IMG/VR virus record: IMGVR_UViG_3300013100_000007
Location: 1-41,349 of that record
Reading direction: 5' to 3' (one strand)
Source: a virus
Length of the DNA: 41,349 nt
Made by a program: the position numbers and the translations under genes. The notes below the pieces were generated by a model, which saw nothing but the letters and a program-made list of their open reading frames with translations, did no database searches and had not been told where the DNA came from. Within the stretch, counting starts at the first letter, position 1. The number at the start of each line of letters is the position of its first letter. This document shows positions 8,606-16,795 of this stretch, piece by piece.

Positions 8606-9211
8606 ATGGCAACAGATAGTATTTGTGCAAAATTAAAAAACGGTCAGGACGCTTCTTGTGTGGCTCCTGTCCGTAGATATTACCAACAAGCCGTTGTAAT
8701 TAATAAAGACGATATTGACCCGGATAGCGTTGTTATTAATGTGCCGACTGCATTGGTTCCAGAGTGCTCATATAATGTAGAGTTTTCATTGAAAGATGGA
8801 ACAACAGGATATAAGTTTATCGGATCTGAAAACGGAAGCACTTACAAAGGCTATTTTGATAAAACATTATCTGATTTGGGTTACGCTCAATACACACACA
8901 ATGCTCAATTGCTTGTGGTTGGAGCTGACGAAGAAACAAAATGTATTCTTGATTCTTTAGGAAAAGGAAATTACGTTGTTGCTTTTCAATTTTCAGATGG
9001 TACAGTTGAGATTTACGGTATGGAATACGGACTTACTGCAGGAGACTACACGTATGATGTCCAGGAAGGCGGTGGAGGCACACCAATTATTCTTTCTAGC
9101 CGTGAAACAGCTCCAGAAAGATATGTTCCGCTTGTTTACAAATCAGGAACTCCAGGAGGGGAAACAGCAGATTTCGATTCTGCTTTTGCTAACGGAACGC
9201 CAAGCGTATAA
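8606..9211 (+). CDS. Structural protein, paralogue 1 (head decoration or tail tube candidate)
   Basis: A 201-residue protein located after the major capsid gene. It is clearly homologous to the protein at 11446-12069: both share an N-terminal Cys segment followed by a YYQQ motif, a central FDKT, EET(K/R)CIL, DGT(V/I)EIYG and (T)YTYDVQ. The predicted fold is mostly beta. Candidates are a head decoration protein or a major tail protein, and the sequence does not decide. The C-terminus ends in TPSV. Its stop codon overlaps the next start by one base. Confidence 0.65.
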   Translation: MATDSICAKLKNGQDASCVAPVRRYYQQAVVINKDDIDPDSVVINVPTALVPECSYNVEFSLKDGTTGYKFIGSENGSTYKGYFDKTLSDLGYAQYTHNAQLLVVGADEETKCILDSLGKGNYVVAFQFSDGTVEIYGMEYGLTAGDYTYDVQEGGGGTPIILSSRETAPERYVPLVYKSGTPGGETADFDSAFANGTPSV

Positions 9212-9672
9212 TGGAAGCTTTAGAATTAATTAATAAAGGAATGCACGAGGTTAGGAGAGATTCTAACCTTATGCATTTATACATTGAACTGTTTCAAAAA
9301 GCTTTTAATTTTAAGCCCGTTTGTGCTGGATGCAGTTTTTCAACCGATTGGTTTAAATTTGTTTCATTTTATAATCCAAAATCAGTAACTTTACAAAAAG
9401 AAAAAGTTATGAGTAAGACAATTTCAATTAAAAAGATACAGCATAAAATTTTATCATATAAAAAAGACGGGAGAACTTATCGTTTGTATGATAATAATTT
9501 GAACGATGATTTCATTAAAAACTATCTTGAAAATGGAACTGAAGAAGAATTAAAAGAACGAAAAAAAATGTTCAATTTCCCTTCATCCGAAAAACAAGAA
9601 ACAGAAACACATGAATCGGATTCAACTCATAAACCAAAAGGAAAAAGAGGCAGAAAACCAAAACAGGATTAA
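9211..9672 (+). CDS. Small virion-region protein with basic AT-hook-like tail
   Basis: A 153-residue protein coupled to the upstream gene by a TAATG overlap. The N-terminal part has a CAGC pair near residue 38; the C-terminal tail is basic and contains KGKRGRKPK, similar to an AT-hook. It is placed between the capsid-type genes and the portal, so a head assembly or DNA-contact role is possible. No family recognised. An internal ATG at 9409 (MSKTIS) could serve as an alternative start. Confidence 0.6.
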   Translation: MEALELINKGMHEVRRDSNLMHLYIELFQKAFNFKPVCAGCSFSTDWFKFVSFYNPKSVTLQKEKVMSKTISIKKIQHKILSYKKDGRTYRLYDNNLNDDFIKNYLENGTEEELKERKKMFNFPSSEKQETETHESDSTHKPKGKRGRKPKQD

Positions 9673-9675
9673 TCA

Positions 9676-10872
9676 ATGTCAAGAAATAACAGAAAGCCAA
9701 ACATACTTCAAAAAGCTAGGGCAAAGTTTATTGAGCTTTATTCAAGAATAGTTGAACTTAACGAAAATAGTAAAGACGAAACTGTTTATTGGAATGGAGA
9801 CAATAATCTTTATCCTAACGAGATTGAGCGTGTTATTTTAAATTCTCCTACTGGAGTGCTGGCATCTAAGTTAATGGCTAAATACATTGGTGGAATTGGC
9901 GTTGAAGGGAACAATGAAATTGTAAATACTGAAAAGAATTTAAAATTAAGTGATTTAGTAAAACTAGGGGCTTCTAATATTTCAAGACAAAATGGCGTTT
10001 ATTTTCATGTAAGTTACGAACTTGACGAAGGTCTTAATCTTAAAAAAAATATTGACATTTTAGATTATACCAAAACGCGTAAAGGCAAGGAGGATGAAAA
10101 TGGTAATGATGGTATTTTTGTATTTAAAGATTTCTGCGAAAACAAAGGCTTTTTGAGTAAAAAAACAGTTACGCAATGGTATTGGCCATATACAACAGAT
10201 GAAAAAATTTTGTTGTCACAAATTAAGACTGATTATTTCGAAGAAACTGAAGAAGAAACTGAAGATTTAAGTTTAATGCTCCCTCATTATAGAGGACAGG
10301 TTTATTATTTAAACCTAACTCCTGAATTTAAATATGCTTTATCTCCTTTTGATGCAGTTTTTAATGATCTAGACACAGAATTCAGAATTTCTATGTATAT
10401 TAATCGTCAATTCAGAACTGGATTTTTAGGTAAAACTTACGTTGTTGTAGCTGGACTTGATGAAGAAAAGGAAAAGGAAACAGAAGATTCAATTAGATCA
10501 TGGTTAGGGTCTGAAAACGCAGGAGGTGTTTATTATCTTTCTGTTGAAAGCTCAGATGATATTGAAAAAATAATTACAGTAAAACAGGTTAAGTCTGAGT
10601 TAGACGAAAAAATGTTTGAAAAAACTGTAATTAATATTGAGGACAAAATTATCGGGGCGGCGAATAACGCACCTAAACCTTTGGTTAAATCAGAAGATAC
10701 TATTTTCGGTCAGAGTTCGTCTACATACATAGAAATGAAAAAATTCTATACAGAGAACACCGAAGAAGAAAGAAGCAAATTAGAACAGGCTATTACTTAT
10801 TTGGGCTATCCATGTAAAATTATACCAGTAATAAAAATAGAAACAGATGAACCTATCACGCCTTCAGTATAA
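9676..10872 (+). CDS. Portal protein
   Basis: A 398-residue acidic protein. The N-terminal part has WNGDNNLYPNEIE and then GVLASKLMAKYIGG, a pattern I associate with portal proteins of Bacteroidetes phages. A long helical C-terminal half with IIGAANNAPKPLV and YIEMKKFY fits the stem and wing of a portal. The portal forms the DNA channel at the head vertex and docks the terminase. Here it is encoded after the capsid gene and far from the terminase, which is unusual. Its C-terminus is TPSV. The next gene overlaps its end by 26 bases. Confidence 0.7.
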   Translation: MSRNNRKPNILQKARAKFIELYSRIVELNENSKDETVYWNGDNNLYPNEIERVILNSPTGVLASKLMAKYIGGIGVEGNNEIVNTEKNLKLSDLVKLGASNISRQNGVYFHVSYELDEGLNLKKNIDILDYTKTRKGKEDENGNDGIFVFKDFCENKGFLSKKTVTQWYWPYTTDEKILLSQIKTDYFEETEEETEDLSLMLPHYRGQVYYLNLTPEFKYALSPFDAVFNDLDTEFRISMYINRQFRTGFLGKTYVVVAGLDEEKEKETEDSIRSWLGSENAGGVYYLSVESSDDIEKIITVKQVKSELDEKMFEKTVINIEDKIIGAANNAPKPLVKSEDTIFGQSSSTYIEMKKFYTENTEEERSKLEQAITYLGYPCKIIPVIKIETDEPITPSV

Positions 10873-11446
10873 TTGTATTGGTACGGTCGCACAGCATTGC
10901 GACAGCAACAAATTATGTATTTCAGAAAATGAAGCATCAAACTATGATTTGGCTGAATTGTTTTGTGATTTTTGGTATGAGATAGAACAGATTCAAGTTG
11001 AGGTAAAAGCTTATGAAGATGCACCAGAACCAAAACCAGAACCGCCTGTAAATTATGCAGAAAAAAAACAATTATTAGAAGGAGGAACTTTTTTAGATTG
11101 TGATTCAAAACAACGACCATTTGGGGGTGTTTATAAAATACTGGCAATGTATTCTTATTCTCGTTATGTTATATTAAATGGATTTTCAGATACTCCCAAC
11201 GGAGTGGTTACAAAAACAAATGAATTTTCAATCCCAAAGTCATTAAAAGAATTAGAAACATTTGCAGATAAGTACCGTAACATGGGTAGAATTGAATTTA
11301 AAAGAACTCAACAATTTATTTGTTCAAATAAAACAATATTTGATTACGATCATTGTCCAAAAAACAAATGCGGTTGCGGTGCAAAAAAATGTTCAGAAGG
11401 AACTCAGGCAAAAGGTTACGGATTCAAAGGAAGAAATATAGGATAA
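10847..11446 (+). CDS. Cys-rich head-tail adaptor candidate
   Basis: A 199-residue protein starting inside the portal gene (26-base overlap). Residues 80-160 resemble an uncharacterised family found beside portals in Bacteroidetes phages. The N-terminal part has several Cys (near 11, 18 and 24). The C-terminus has a tight CPKNKCGCGAKKC cluster typical of metal binding, ending in a basic Gly-rich tail. A neck or head-completion role is inferred from position. Its stop codon shares one base with the next start codon. Confidence 0.6.
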   Translation: MNLSRLQYNCIGTVAQHCDSNKLCISENEASNYDLAELFCDFWYEIEQIQVEVKAYEDAPEPKPEPPVNYAEKKQLLEGGTFLDCDSKQRPFGGVYKILAMYSYSRYVILNGFSDTPNGVVTKTNEFSIPKSLKELETFADKYRNMGRIEFKRTQQFICSNKTIFDYDHCPKNKCGCGAKKCSEGTQAKGYGFKGRNIG

Positions 11447-12069
11447 TGAGCTGTGAAAAATTAATACAAGGTTTAGATGTATCGTGTAATCCTGTAGTAA
11501 AAAATTACTATCAGCAGATTGTGCTTTTAAACCGCCAAGATGTTTTGAACAAACAGATTTTAACTCCTCAAACAAATATTGATGATTCATACAATTGCAG
11601 ATACAGTATAATTTTTAATTTGATTTCGGGGAAAAGTGGATTTATGTTTAAGGTGGGCGAAAATGCAAATTCAATTTTCGGAGCATTTGATAAAACAGTT
11701 TCAAACAATATCCCTCAATACAATCATTATGTTAATATTGCTGTTTTAGGAGTTTCAGAAGAAACTAGATGTATTTTAAATCAGATTGATTACGCTGATT
11801 ATTTTGCAGCTACACAATTATATGATGGAACAATAGAAATTTACGGATTTGAATTTGGTTTAACATCTTCTAATTACACATATGATGTTCAAAACAATGA
11901 CGGAGGTGCCTTAATTAAATTAAATTCAAATCCTGATGCATTAGAGGACGAGATGCCTTTTATTTATGCCGGAGATAAATCTGATTTTGATAATTTATTT
12001 CAGGATATTATTTTTGTACCTCATGGGGATTTTAATAATGATTTCAATAACGACTTTAATAATTTTTAG
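11446..12069 (+). CDS. Structural protein, paralogue 2
   Basis: A 207-residue protein homologous along its length to the protein at 8606-9211, with the same CxP-V, YYQQ, FDKT, EETRCIL, DGTIEIYG and YTYDVQ landmarks. The ATG at 11446 is chosen because homology to the paralogue begins right there. It differs at the C-terminus, which ends in a short Asn/Asp/Phe repeat (FNND repeated) instead of TPSV. One copy may form the tail tube and the other a specialised ring, or one may be a decoration protein; this is inference. Confidence 0.65.
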   Translation: MSCEKLIQGLDVSCNPVVKNYYQQIVLLNRQDVLNKQILTPQTNIDDSYNCRYSIIFNLISGKSGFMFKVGENANSIFGAFDKTVSNNIPQYNHYVNIAVLGVSEETRCILNQIDYADYFAATQLYDGTIEIYGFEFGLTSSNYTYDVQNNDGGALIKLNSNPDALEDEMPFIYAGDKSDFDNLFQDIIFVPHGDFNNDFNNDFNNF

Positions 12070-12071
12070 AA

Positions 12072-12740
12072 ATGGCTACACCAACATATAGCGACGTTAT
12101 TAATCAATTAAACACTTTCATTATAACAAATGGGAATAATGAAATTACCGCAGCCGTTTTAAATCCTGTTTTAAAGTTCATGACCGATTTCGCCAATAAT
12201 AACATGGGCGATTTAAGTTTATTAACAACTGATTTGACAGATGATTTAGTAAGCGCAATTAATTCTTTAAAACAAAATTTTGATGATCTTTCAAATAATG
12301 GTGTACAGCTTTATACAGGTGTTCCAAACCCAAACGTAACGCCTCCTGCAACATATAATTATGCAGATTTTTATATGCAGATTGATAACATTGATAGTTC
12401 GCCTGTTCAATTATGGCAATGGGATGGAAATAATTGGGTTGAAGCAAGCCAATTTGAAGTTTTAGCAAATAAACGAGGTTCTTTTACGGTTGACGGAACA
12501 GGGCAATTATATTATAATGTTGATTATATTAATTCAGTAATATCAACAGTAGGTAATTTCCCAAAATTGCAGATTACCGCGACATCAGGTCAGACCGTAT
12601 TCCCATTAGGTACAACTATTTTAGCCAATGGGGTTTTTTGGAACGGAGTAATTTTAAACGGAAATGATTGGTCGCAATCTGGTTCAAACATAACAATAAC
12701 ATTTCCTGCATCACTAAACGATTTATTTCAATTTATATAA
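12072..12740 (+). CDS. Tail fibre or baseplate-associated protein
   Basis: A 222-residue protein with an N-terminal helical part (about 1-75) that resembles an attachment or trimerisation region, then a beta-rich part with Trp/Asn/Gly motifs (LWQWDGNNWVEA) like carbohydrate-binding or fibre modules. It is 2 bases from the preceding gene and 1 base from the large fibre gene, so the three are co-translated. Probable receptor-binding apparatus, by position and composition. Confidence 0.55.
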   Translation: MATPTYSDVINQLNTFIITNGNNEITAAVLNPVLKFMTDFANNNMGDLSLLTTDLTDDLVSAINSLKQNFDDLSNNGVQLYTGVPNPNVTPPATYNYADFYMQIDNIDSSPVQLWQWDGNNWVEASQFEVLANKRGSFTVDGTGQLYYNVDYINSVISTVGNFPKLQITATSGQTVFPLGTTILANGVFWNGVILNGNDWSQSGSNITITFPASLNDLFQFI

Positions 12741-12741
12741 C

Positions 12742-14397
12742 ATGAAAAAAATACTTTTTTTATTATTATTCATTACAGGATTTTTGCAAGCTCAGACATT
12801 GCAGAATCCAACTTTTGGAAACACGACAACCAACACGCTTAAAATTAAAACTCCTGCAACAGTTACAAGTGTTAATTTTTTAAGCACAAATGAAGCAGAC
12901 GGAAGTGTTAGCAAGATTGCTCCTATAAATGTAACCATTCCATATGTTCCGTCAAACTATACAAATTCAACGCAATCTATAGGTTCGCACTTGGCTGGAA
13001 TTGACACTCGTTTAGGTCAGATTGATGCAAATGTAATACATACTACAGGCAATGAAAGCAAATCAGGTATATTAAGCATAACTGATAGAATTCAGTTTGG
13101 CACAGCTAAAACAACATACGGACAGGCTATAGCGGTATCAAAAACAATAACATCTTTAGATAAACACATAATAGATGATTATTCGATTTTAACTCCAACA
13201 GTAGGCGGTGATGGATTTGGTGTTTTTGATGTTTCCACGGAAATGAATGGTTCGGTAAACAATAATCATTTCATGTCTTATCAGTCAAGAATGCTTTATA
13301 ATGCTTCTGGAAACTTAACTGATGCGTATGGTTTTACTGGATTTTTCGCTTATAACACCCACACAGGCAGTGGAACTATTACAAATGCTCACGGAGTTTT
13401 AATTAAAGATGTTGGTGGAACAAAAGGGGTAAACGGGAACATAACTAATAATTATGGATTAAAGATTGAAAATATCCAAAGAGGACAGACAAATTATGCT
13501 ATAGATTCTGACGGCGGTAACTGGAGAAACAGGGGAGATATATACGTTATGAACAAAGGCGTTTATTCTTATGGTGCAGGTTTTTCAGAGCTGGATCCAA
13601 ACCGTAGGTATATGTCTATAGAAAGCAATGCAAGCGGATCCACTTTTAACACTGCGGCGGCAGGAACACAGACACAGGCAGATTTTTTGTTTAGATCAAA
13701 ATATGAGCCTGCTGGTTCTTTTTTAGATGTTTTAAGAATTAGAGCAGATAATGGTAATGTCGGTTTAGGTACAAACCCTACGACTTATGGAACATTTAAA
13801 ACTTTATCTATTAATGGTGCTGGCGGTGGGCTTATTGAGTTCAAAACTAATGACGTTTTTAAGGCATATATAAGTAACGACAACACAAGTTTTGATATTT
13901 ATAATGGCGGGAATACACCTATTAATTTTATTACAAACACAAATTTACGAGGCTCTTTTTCAAGTACCGGAGTTTTCAGAATAAACGGATTATCTGGAAC
14001 AGGAAACAGAATAGTTGTTGCCGATGCAAGCGGTAATCTATCAGCAACAAACACAGATATAAGACCGTATAAAGTTTATACGGCTTTATTAACTCAGACC
14101 GGAACATCTGCACCAACAGCAACAGTTTTAGAAAACACTTTAGGAGGCACGATAGTTTGGTCTAGAAGTACTACTGGTGTTTATCTTGCCACATTAACAG
14201 GGGCTTTTGTTACAGGCAAAACCGCTTTATTCGGACATTTAAATCAAGGATCTTCGCAGACCGATAAAATGTCTTTTTTATGGAATTCTGTAAATGCAAT
14301 TCAATATCAAACTAAAAGCAGTACAGATGTATTGACTGATGGAATTTTTGGAAGTTCTTCAAATGGTTCAACAATAGAAATTAGAGTATATAATTAA
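12742..14397 (+). CDS. Large tail fibre-like protein with an N-terminal signal peptide
   Basis: A 551-residue protein rich in Asn, Thr, Ser and Gly. It has repeated beta-type segments and GxGTNP / GNRIVVADASGNL motifs common in Bacteroidetes fibres and adhesins. Residues 1-18 (MKKILFLLLFITGFLQAQ) form a textbook Sec signal peptide with a likely cleavage after the AQ. Virion fibres are normally assembled in the cytoplasm, so the signal is odd. It may be a fusion with a host surface protein start, or the product may be displayed or secreted. The place in the fibre cluster still favours a receptor-binding role. Confidence 0.65.
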   Translation: MKKILFLLLFITGFLQAQTLQNPTFGNTTTNTLKIKTPATVTSVNFLSTNEADGSVSKIAPINVTIPYVPSNYTNSTQSIGSHLAGIDTRLGQIDANVIHTTGNESKSGILSITDRIQFGTAKTTYGQAIAVSKTITSLDKHIIDDYSILTPTVGGDGFGVFDVSTEMNGSVNNNHFMSYQSRMLYNASGNLTDAYGFTGFFAYNTHTGSGTITNAHGVLIKDVGGTKGVNGNITNNYGLKIENIQRGQTNYAIDSDGGNWRNRGDIYVMNKGVYSYGAGFSELDPNRRYMSIESNASGSTFNTAAAGTQTQADFLFRSKYEPAGSFLDVLRIRADNGNVGLGTNPTTYGTFKTLSINGAGGGLIEFKTNDVFKAYISNDNTSFDIYNGGNTPINFITNTNLRGSFSSTGVFRINGLSGTGNRIVVADASGNLSATNTDIRPYKVYTALLTQTGTSAPTATVLENTLGGTIVWSRSTTGVYLATLTGAFVTGKTALFGHLNQGSSQTDKMSFLWNSVNAIQYQTKSSTDVLTDGIFGSSSNGSTIEIRVYN

Positions 14398-14409
14398 AAA
14401 AAAGTTAAA

Positions 14410-14949
14410 ATGTCTATTTATATTTTTGCCACATTTGGCACAAGATCTGAAATGTATGGTCAAGCAACATGGCAGGACGGTAGAGCAATTGCAGTTTTAG
14501 GAGTTTCTATACCGTGGGATTCCCCAACAGAGTTTTGGACTTTTGATAGTTCTTCAACGCTTGCTGATAATGGAACAACCGTTATAAAACCAACAGATAT
14601 TACCGGAGCTGGCAGGTTTTTGTTTAAATCATATCTGCAACAGCAATACGGTAATATCTATTCAAAGGTTTGGAGGGGATCAGCTCCAACTTCCGGCAGT
14701 ACAGTAACGTTTGATATATCCGGAGCAGGATTTACAAGTATTGTTGATTGGGAAGTTAAAGCCTTTTTGAACGGAGCAGGAGCAACAACACTCCCTATTC
14801 CCGGAGTTACAGCTAAATCAATAACTTCATTTACGGTAACTTTAGTTGACAGTAAGACAACAAATACACTGCTGATAAGTACTGCAGAAGGATTGGAATT
14901 ACACGCTGTTGCAGGAACAGAGGTTTATTTAACAGTTTACGGAAAATAA
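14410..14949 (+). CDS. Small fibre-cluster structural protein
   Basis: A 179-residue, beta-rich protein with many Gly, Thr and Ser residues and no signal peptide or membrane segment. It lies between the large fibre gene and the lysis cassette, in the slot of fibre-tip or fibre-assembly proteins. No motif recognised. The last part (residues 90-179) looks like an Ig- or jelly-roll-type sandwich by alternation of hydrophobic residues. Confidence 0.5.
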   Translation: MSIYIFATFGTRSEMYGQATWQDGRAIAVLGVSIPWDSPTEFWTFDSSSTLADNGTTVIKPTDITGAGRFLFKSYLQQQYGNIYSKVWRGSAPTSGSTVTFDISGAGFTSIVDWEVKAFLNGAGATTLPIPGVTAKSITSFTVTLVDSKTTNTLLISTAEGLELHAVAGTEVYLTVYGK

Positions 14950-14951
14950 TT

Positions 14952-15341
14952 ATGGAAACATTTATGCAAAATTTTAAATTAGAGTTATTAGGTAATGTTT
15001 TATTTTCTAGTTATTTGGCATGGATAATATGGTCAGTTATTGGTCAGGTATTAGCTACGCTAATTAGAAACCATTTAACAACTCTAAAAAGCTATCCGGT
15101 AAATTTAGTTCAAGTTGTTACAGGATTATTATTGGTGTTAGTATTTATCAGATTTGGATTTGAATTGACAAACTATGTCCCTACAGCATTCGGTGCTTTT
15201 ATTATTGGGCTAGGAGGTAATGAACTGGCTCTGGCATTCTTAAAAAAATACCTAAACAGAAAAAAAGAAGAAAAAAATGCAGTTGCTGATGTTCCAGACG
15301 ATATAGGAGCTGGAGGAATAAAAAACCCGCCAAAACCATAA
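14952..15341 (+). CDS. Holin candidate (multi-pass membrane protein)
   Basis: A 129-residue protein with three hydrophobic segments at about residues 15-37, 48-69 and 77-95, followed by a charged KKYLNRKKEEKN stretch and a Pro/Gly-rich tail. Small multi-pass proteins with a charged C-terminus, placed right before an endolysin, are typical holins that make holes in the inner membrane. Two further membrane proteins follow, so which one is the actual holin is open. Confidence 0.6.
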   Translation: METFMQNFKLELLGNVLFSSYLAWIIWSVIGQVLATLIRNHLTTLKSYPVNLVQVVTGLLLVLVFIRFGFELTNYVPTAFGAFIIGLGGNELALAFLKKYLNRKKEEKNAVADVPDDIGAGGIKNPPKP

Positions 15342-15343
15342 AA

Positions 15344-15721
15344 ATGAAAAAATACTTTCAACATTTTTTAAATCAAACAGTTCACTTACTCCTATATTTA
15401 ATGATGGGAGTAAGTGTTTTGTCTATTGTAATTCCATGGTTTGGATGTAATTTTGATTATGTTACATGGGGTAATTCTGGAGGTTTTTCTATAGCTTGCG
15501 ATATTATTTTTATTGAGAGATTTTATTTTAATAAAAGGTACTGCGGTTTGACTAAACACCTTCCAATAGCTATGATTTTTATAAATATTGGCAATATATT
15601 ATGTAACGAAATTTCACCAAAATATTACGAGCTTTATGGACAACTGTATGAGATAACTGTTTTTTCAGTAACTTTGTTGATATTCGCAATTATTGGTATT
15701 AAAAAAATGGTTAAAAAATGA
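15344..15721 (+). CDS. Lysis-cassette membrane protein
   Basis: A 125-residue protein with hydrophobic segments at about 14-32, 44-56, 74-90 and 101-119 and a basic C-terminal end. It starts 2 bases after the preceding gene and overlaps the next by 4 (ATGA). No family recognised; it may be an antiholin, a second holin or an accessory membrane protein. Confidence 0.55.
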   Translation: MKKYFQHFLNQTVHLLLYLMMGVSVLSIVIPWFGCNFDYVTWGNSGGFSIACDIIFIERFYFNKRYCGLTKHLPIAMIFINIGNILCNEISPKYYELYGQLYEITVFSVTLLIFAIIGIKKMVKK

Positions 15722-15999
15722 TTCTACAGGTAGCTACAAGTCCAACCGCTGAGCTTGCTCATAATTTTATAGACCTGACAACAGGTTGCATAATTGTAAT
15801 TACTGTACTTTCAGGAGTAATAGTTTTTTTATATAAGAAACACGAGGATTTGTATAAAAGACTTGAAGCTAAAAACGAATTATTTATAAACGAACTAAGA
15901 AGTTCAAACGAACAGTTGACTAACGTTTGTAATTCCTATAATCAGTTCGTAAATAAAATGGATAAAATGATTGAACTATTGGTTGAATCAAAAAAATAA
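15718..15999 (+). CDS. Single-pass holin-like protein with coiled coil
   Basis: A 93-residue protein with a short N-terminal part, one membrane segment at about residues 23-41, then a long charged helix. This is the layout of BhlA/pinholin-like and phage-encoded membrane-anchored coiled-coil proteins. It overlaps the upstream gene by 4 bases. The role is inferred from layout and from position just upstream of the endolysin. Confidence 0.55.
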   Translation: MILQVATSPTAELAHNFIDLTTGCIIVITVLSGVIVFLYKKHEDLYKRLEAKNELFINELRSSNEQLTNVCNSYNQFVNKMDKMIELLVESKK

Positions 16000-16003
16000 T
16001 TTT

Positions 16004-16207
16004 ATGTGTAATTCTGTATTTATAGAGCCATATAATGAAGAACTGGAATGTAGAAAATTAATTTTACAATCTATTGAATGCGCTTTAAAAAGAGGTGATG
16101 AAATTTTTGAAAAGCTTGTTGCTAAAGAAAAAGAAAGCCCAGAAGTTACTTATCATAAATTCAAAGAATCACTTAAAAAAATAAATCACGAAAACCTAAA
16201 GAAATGA
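16004..16207 (+). CDS. Small charged protein in the lysis cassette
   Basis: A 67-residue soluble helical protein. The ATG at 16004 is preferred because an upstream in-frame start (15971) would overlap the previous gene. It has two Cys residues (near 2 and 13) and overlaps the endolysin start by four bases (ATGA). Function unknown. Confidence 0.5.
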   Translation: MCNSVFIEPYNEELECRKLILQSIECALKRGDEIFEKLVAKEKESPEVTYHKFKESLKKINHENLKK

Positions 16208-16776
16208 TAAACAGGAAAGAAACTTACGAAAAAATTAAAAAACAATTTGGGTTAAAATCATTATCACAAAAACAAGTAGAAGGATTTGAAGCTATTTTTG
16301 ATGAATTTGAGAAAGAAAAATTAACCGATAATCGATATTTAGCTTATATATTAGCTACAGTATGGCATGAAGTAGGCGGTACAATGCAACCTATTGAGGA
16401 AATTGGAAAGGGCAAAAATTATAAATACGGGAAACGTGTTTGGATTGATGGCAGAATTTACACAGACGTTCCGCATATTTATTATGGACGAGGGCATGTT
16501 CAAAATACCTGGCGAGATAATTATTTAAAACTTACCAAATCAAATCCTAACAATTGGGATTTTGTAAATAAACCTGAATTACTTTTGCAAATGCAACCAT
16601 CTATTTGGGCTACATTTTACGGAATGTTAACTGGGCTATATACTGGAAAAAGATTAAGCAACTATTTTAATGATAAAATTTCAGATCCAGTTAATGCCAG
16701 AAGAATTATAAACGGCACGGACAAAGCGCAATTAATAGCAGGATATTATGCTAAATTTTTAAACTCAATATCATGA
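16204..16776 (+). CDS. Endolysin, glycoside hydrolase family 19
   Basis: A 190-residue enzyme with the GH19 (chitinase-like) signature. It has WHEVGGTMQPIEE at about residues 54-66, with Glu56 as likely general acid, then YYGRGHVQNTW at about 93-103 and a DPVNARRIINGTD region near 159-171. Phage members of this family cut peptidoglycan glycan strands. There is no signal peptide, so a holin is needed to reach the wall, which fits the three membrane proteins upstream and the spanin downstream. Confidence 0.88.
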   Translation: MINRKETYEKIKKQFGLKSLSQKQVEGFEAIFDEFEKEKLTDNRYLAYILATVWHEVGGTMQPIEEIGKGKNYKYGKRVWIDGRIYTDVPHIYYGRGHVQNTWRDNYLKLTKSNPNNWDFVNKPELLLQMQPSIWATFYGMLTGLYTGKRLSNYFNDKISDPVNARRIINGTDKAQLIAGYYAKFLNSIS

Positions 16777-16795
16777 TACAAGGAGGAACATCAAT

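Noticed and set aside
8976-9233. 85-residue plus-strand frame inside the structural gene at 8606
   Set aside because: Out of frame with a clearly homologous paralogue family, without A-rich leader.
10806-11147. 113-residue minus-strand frame across the portal end
   Set aside because: It overlaps two coupled plus-strand genes and has a His/Leu-rich shadow composition.
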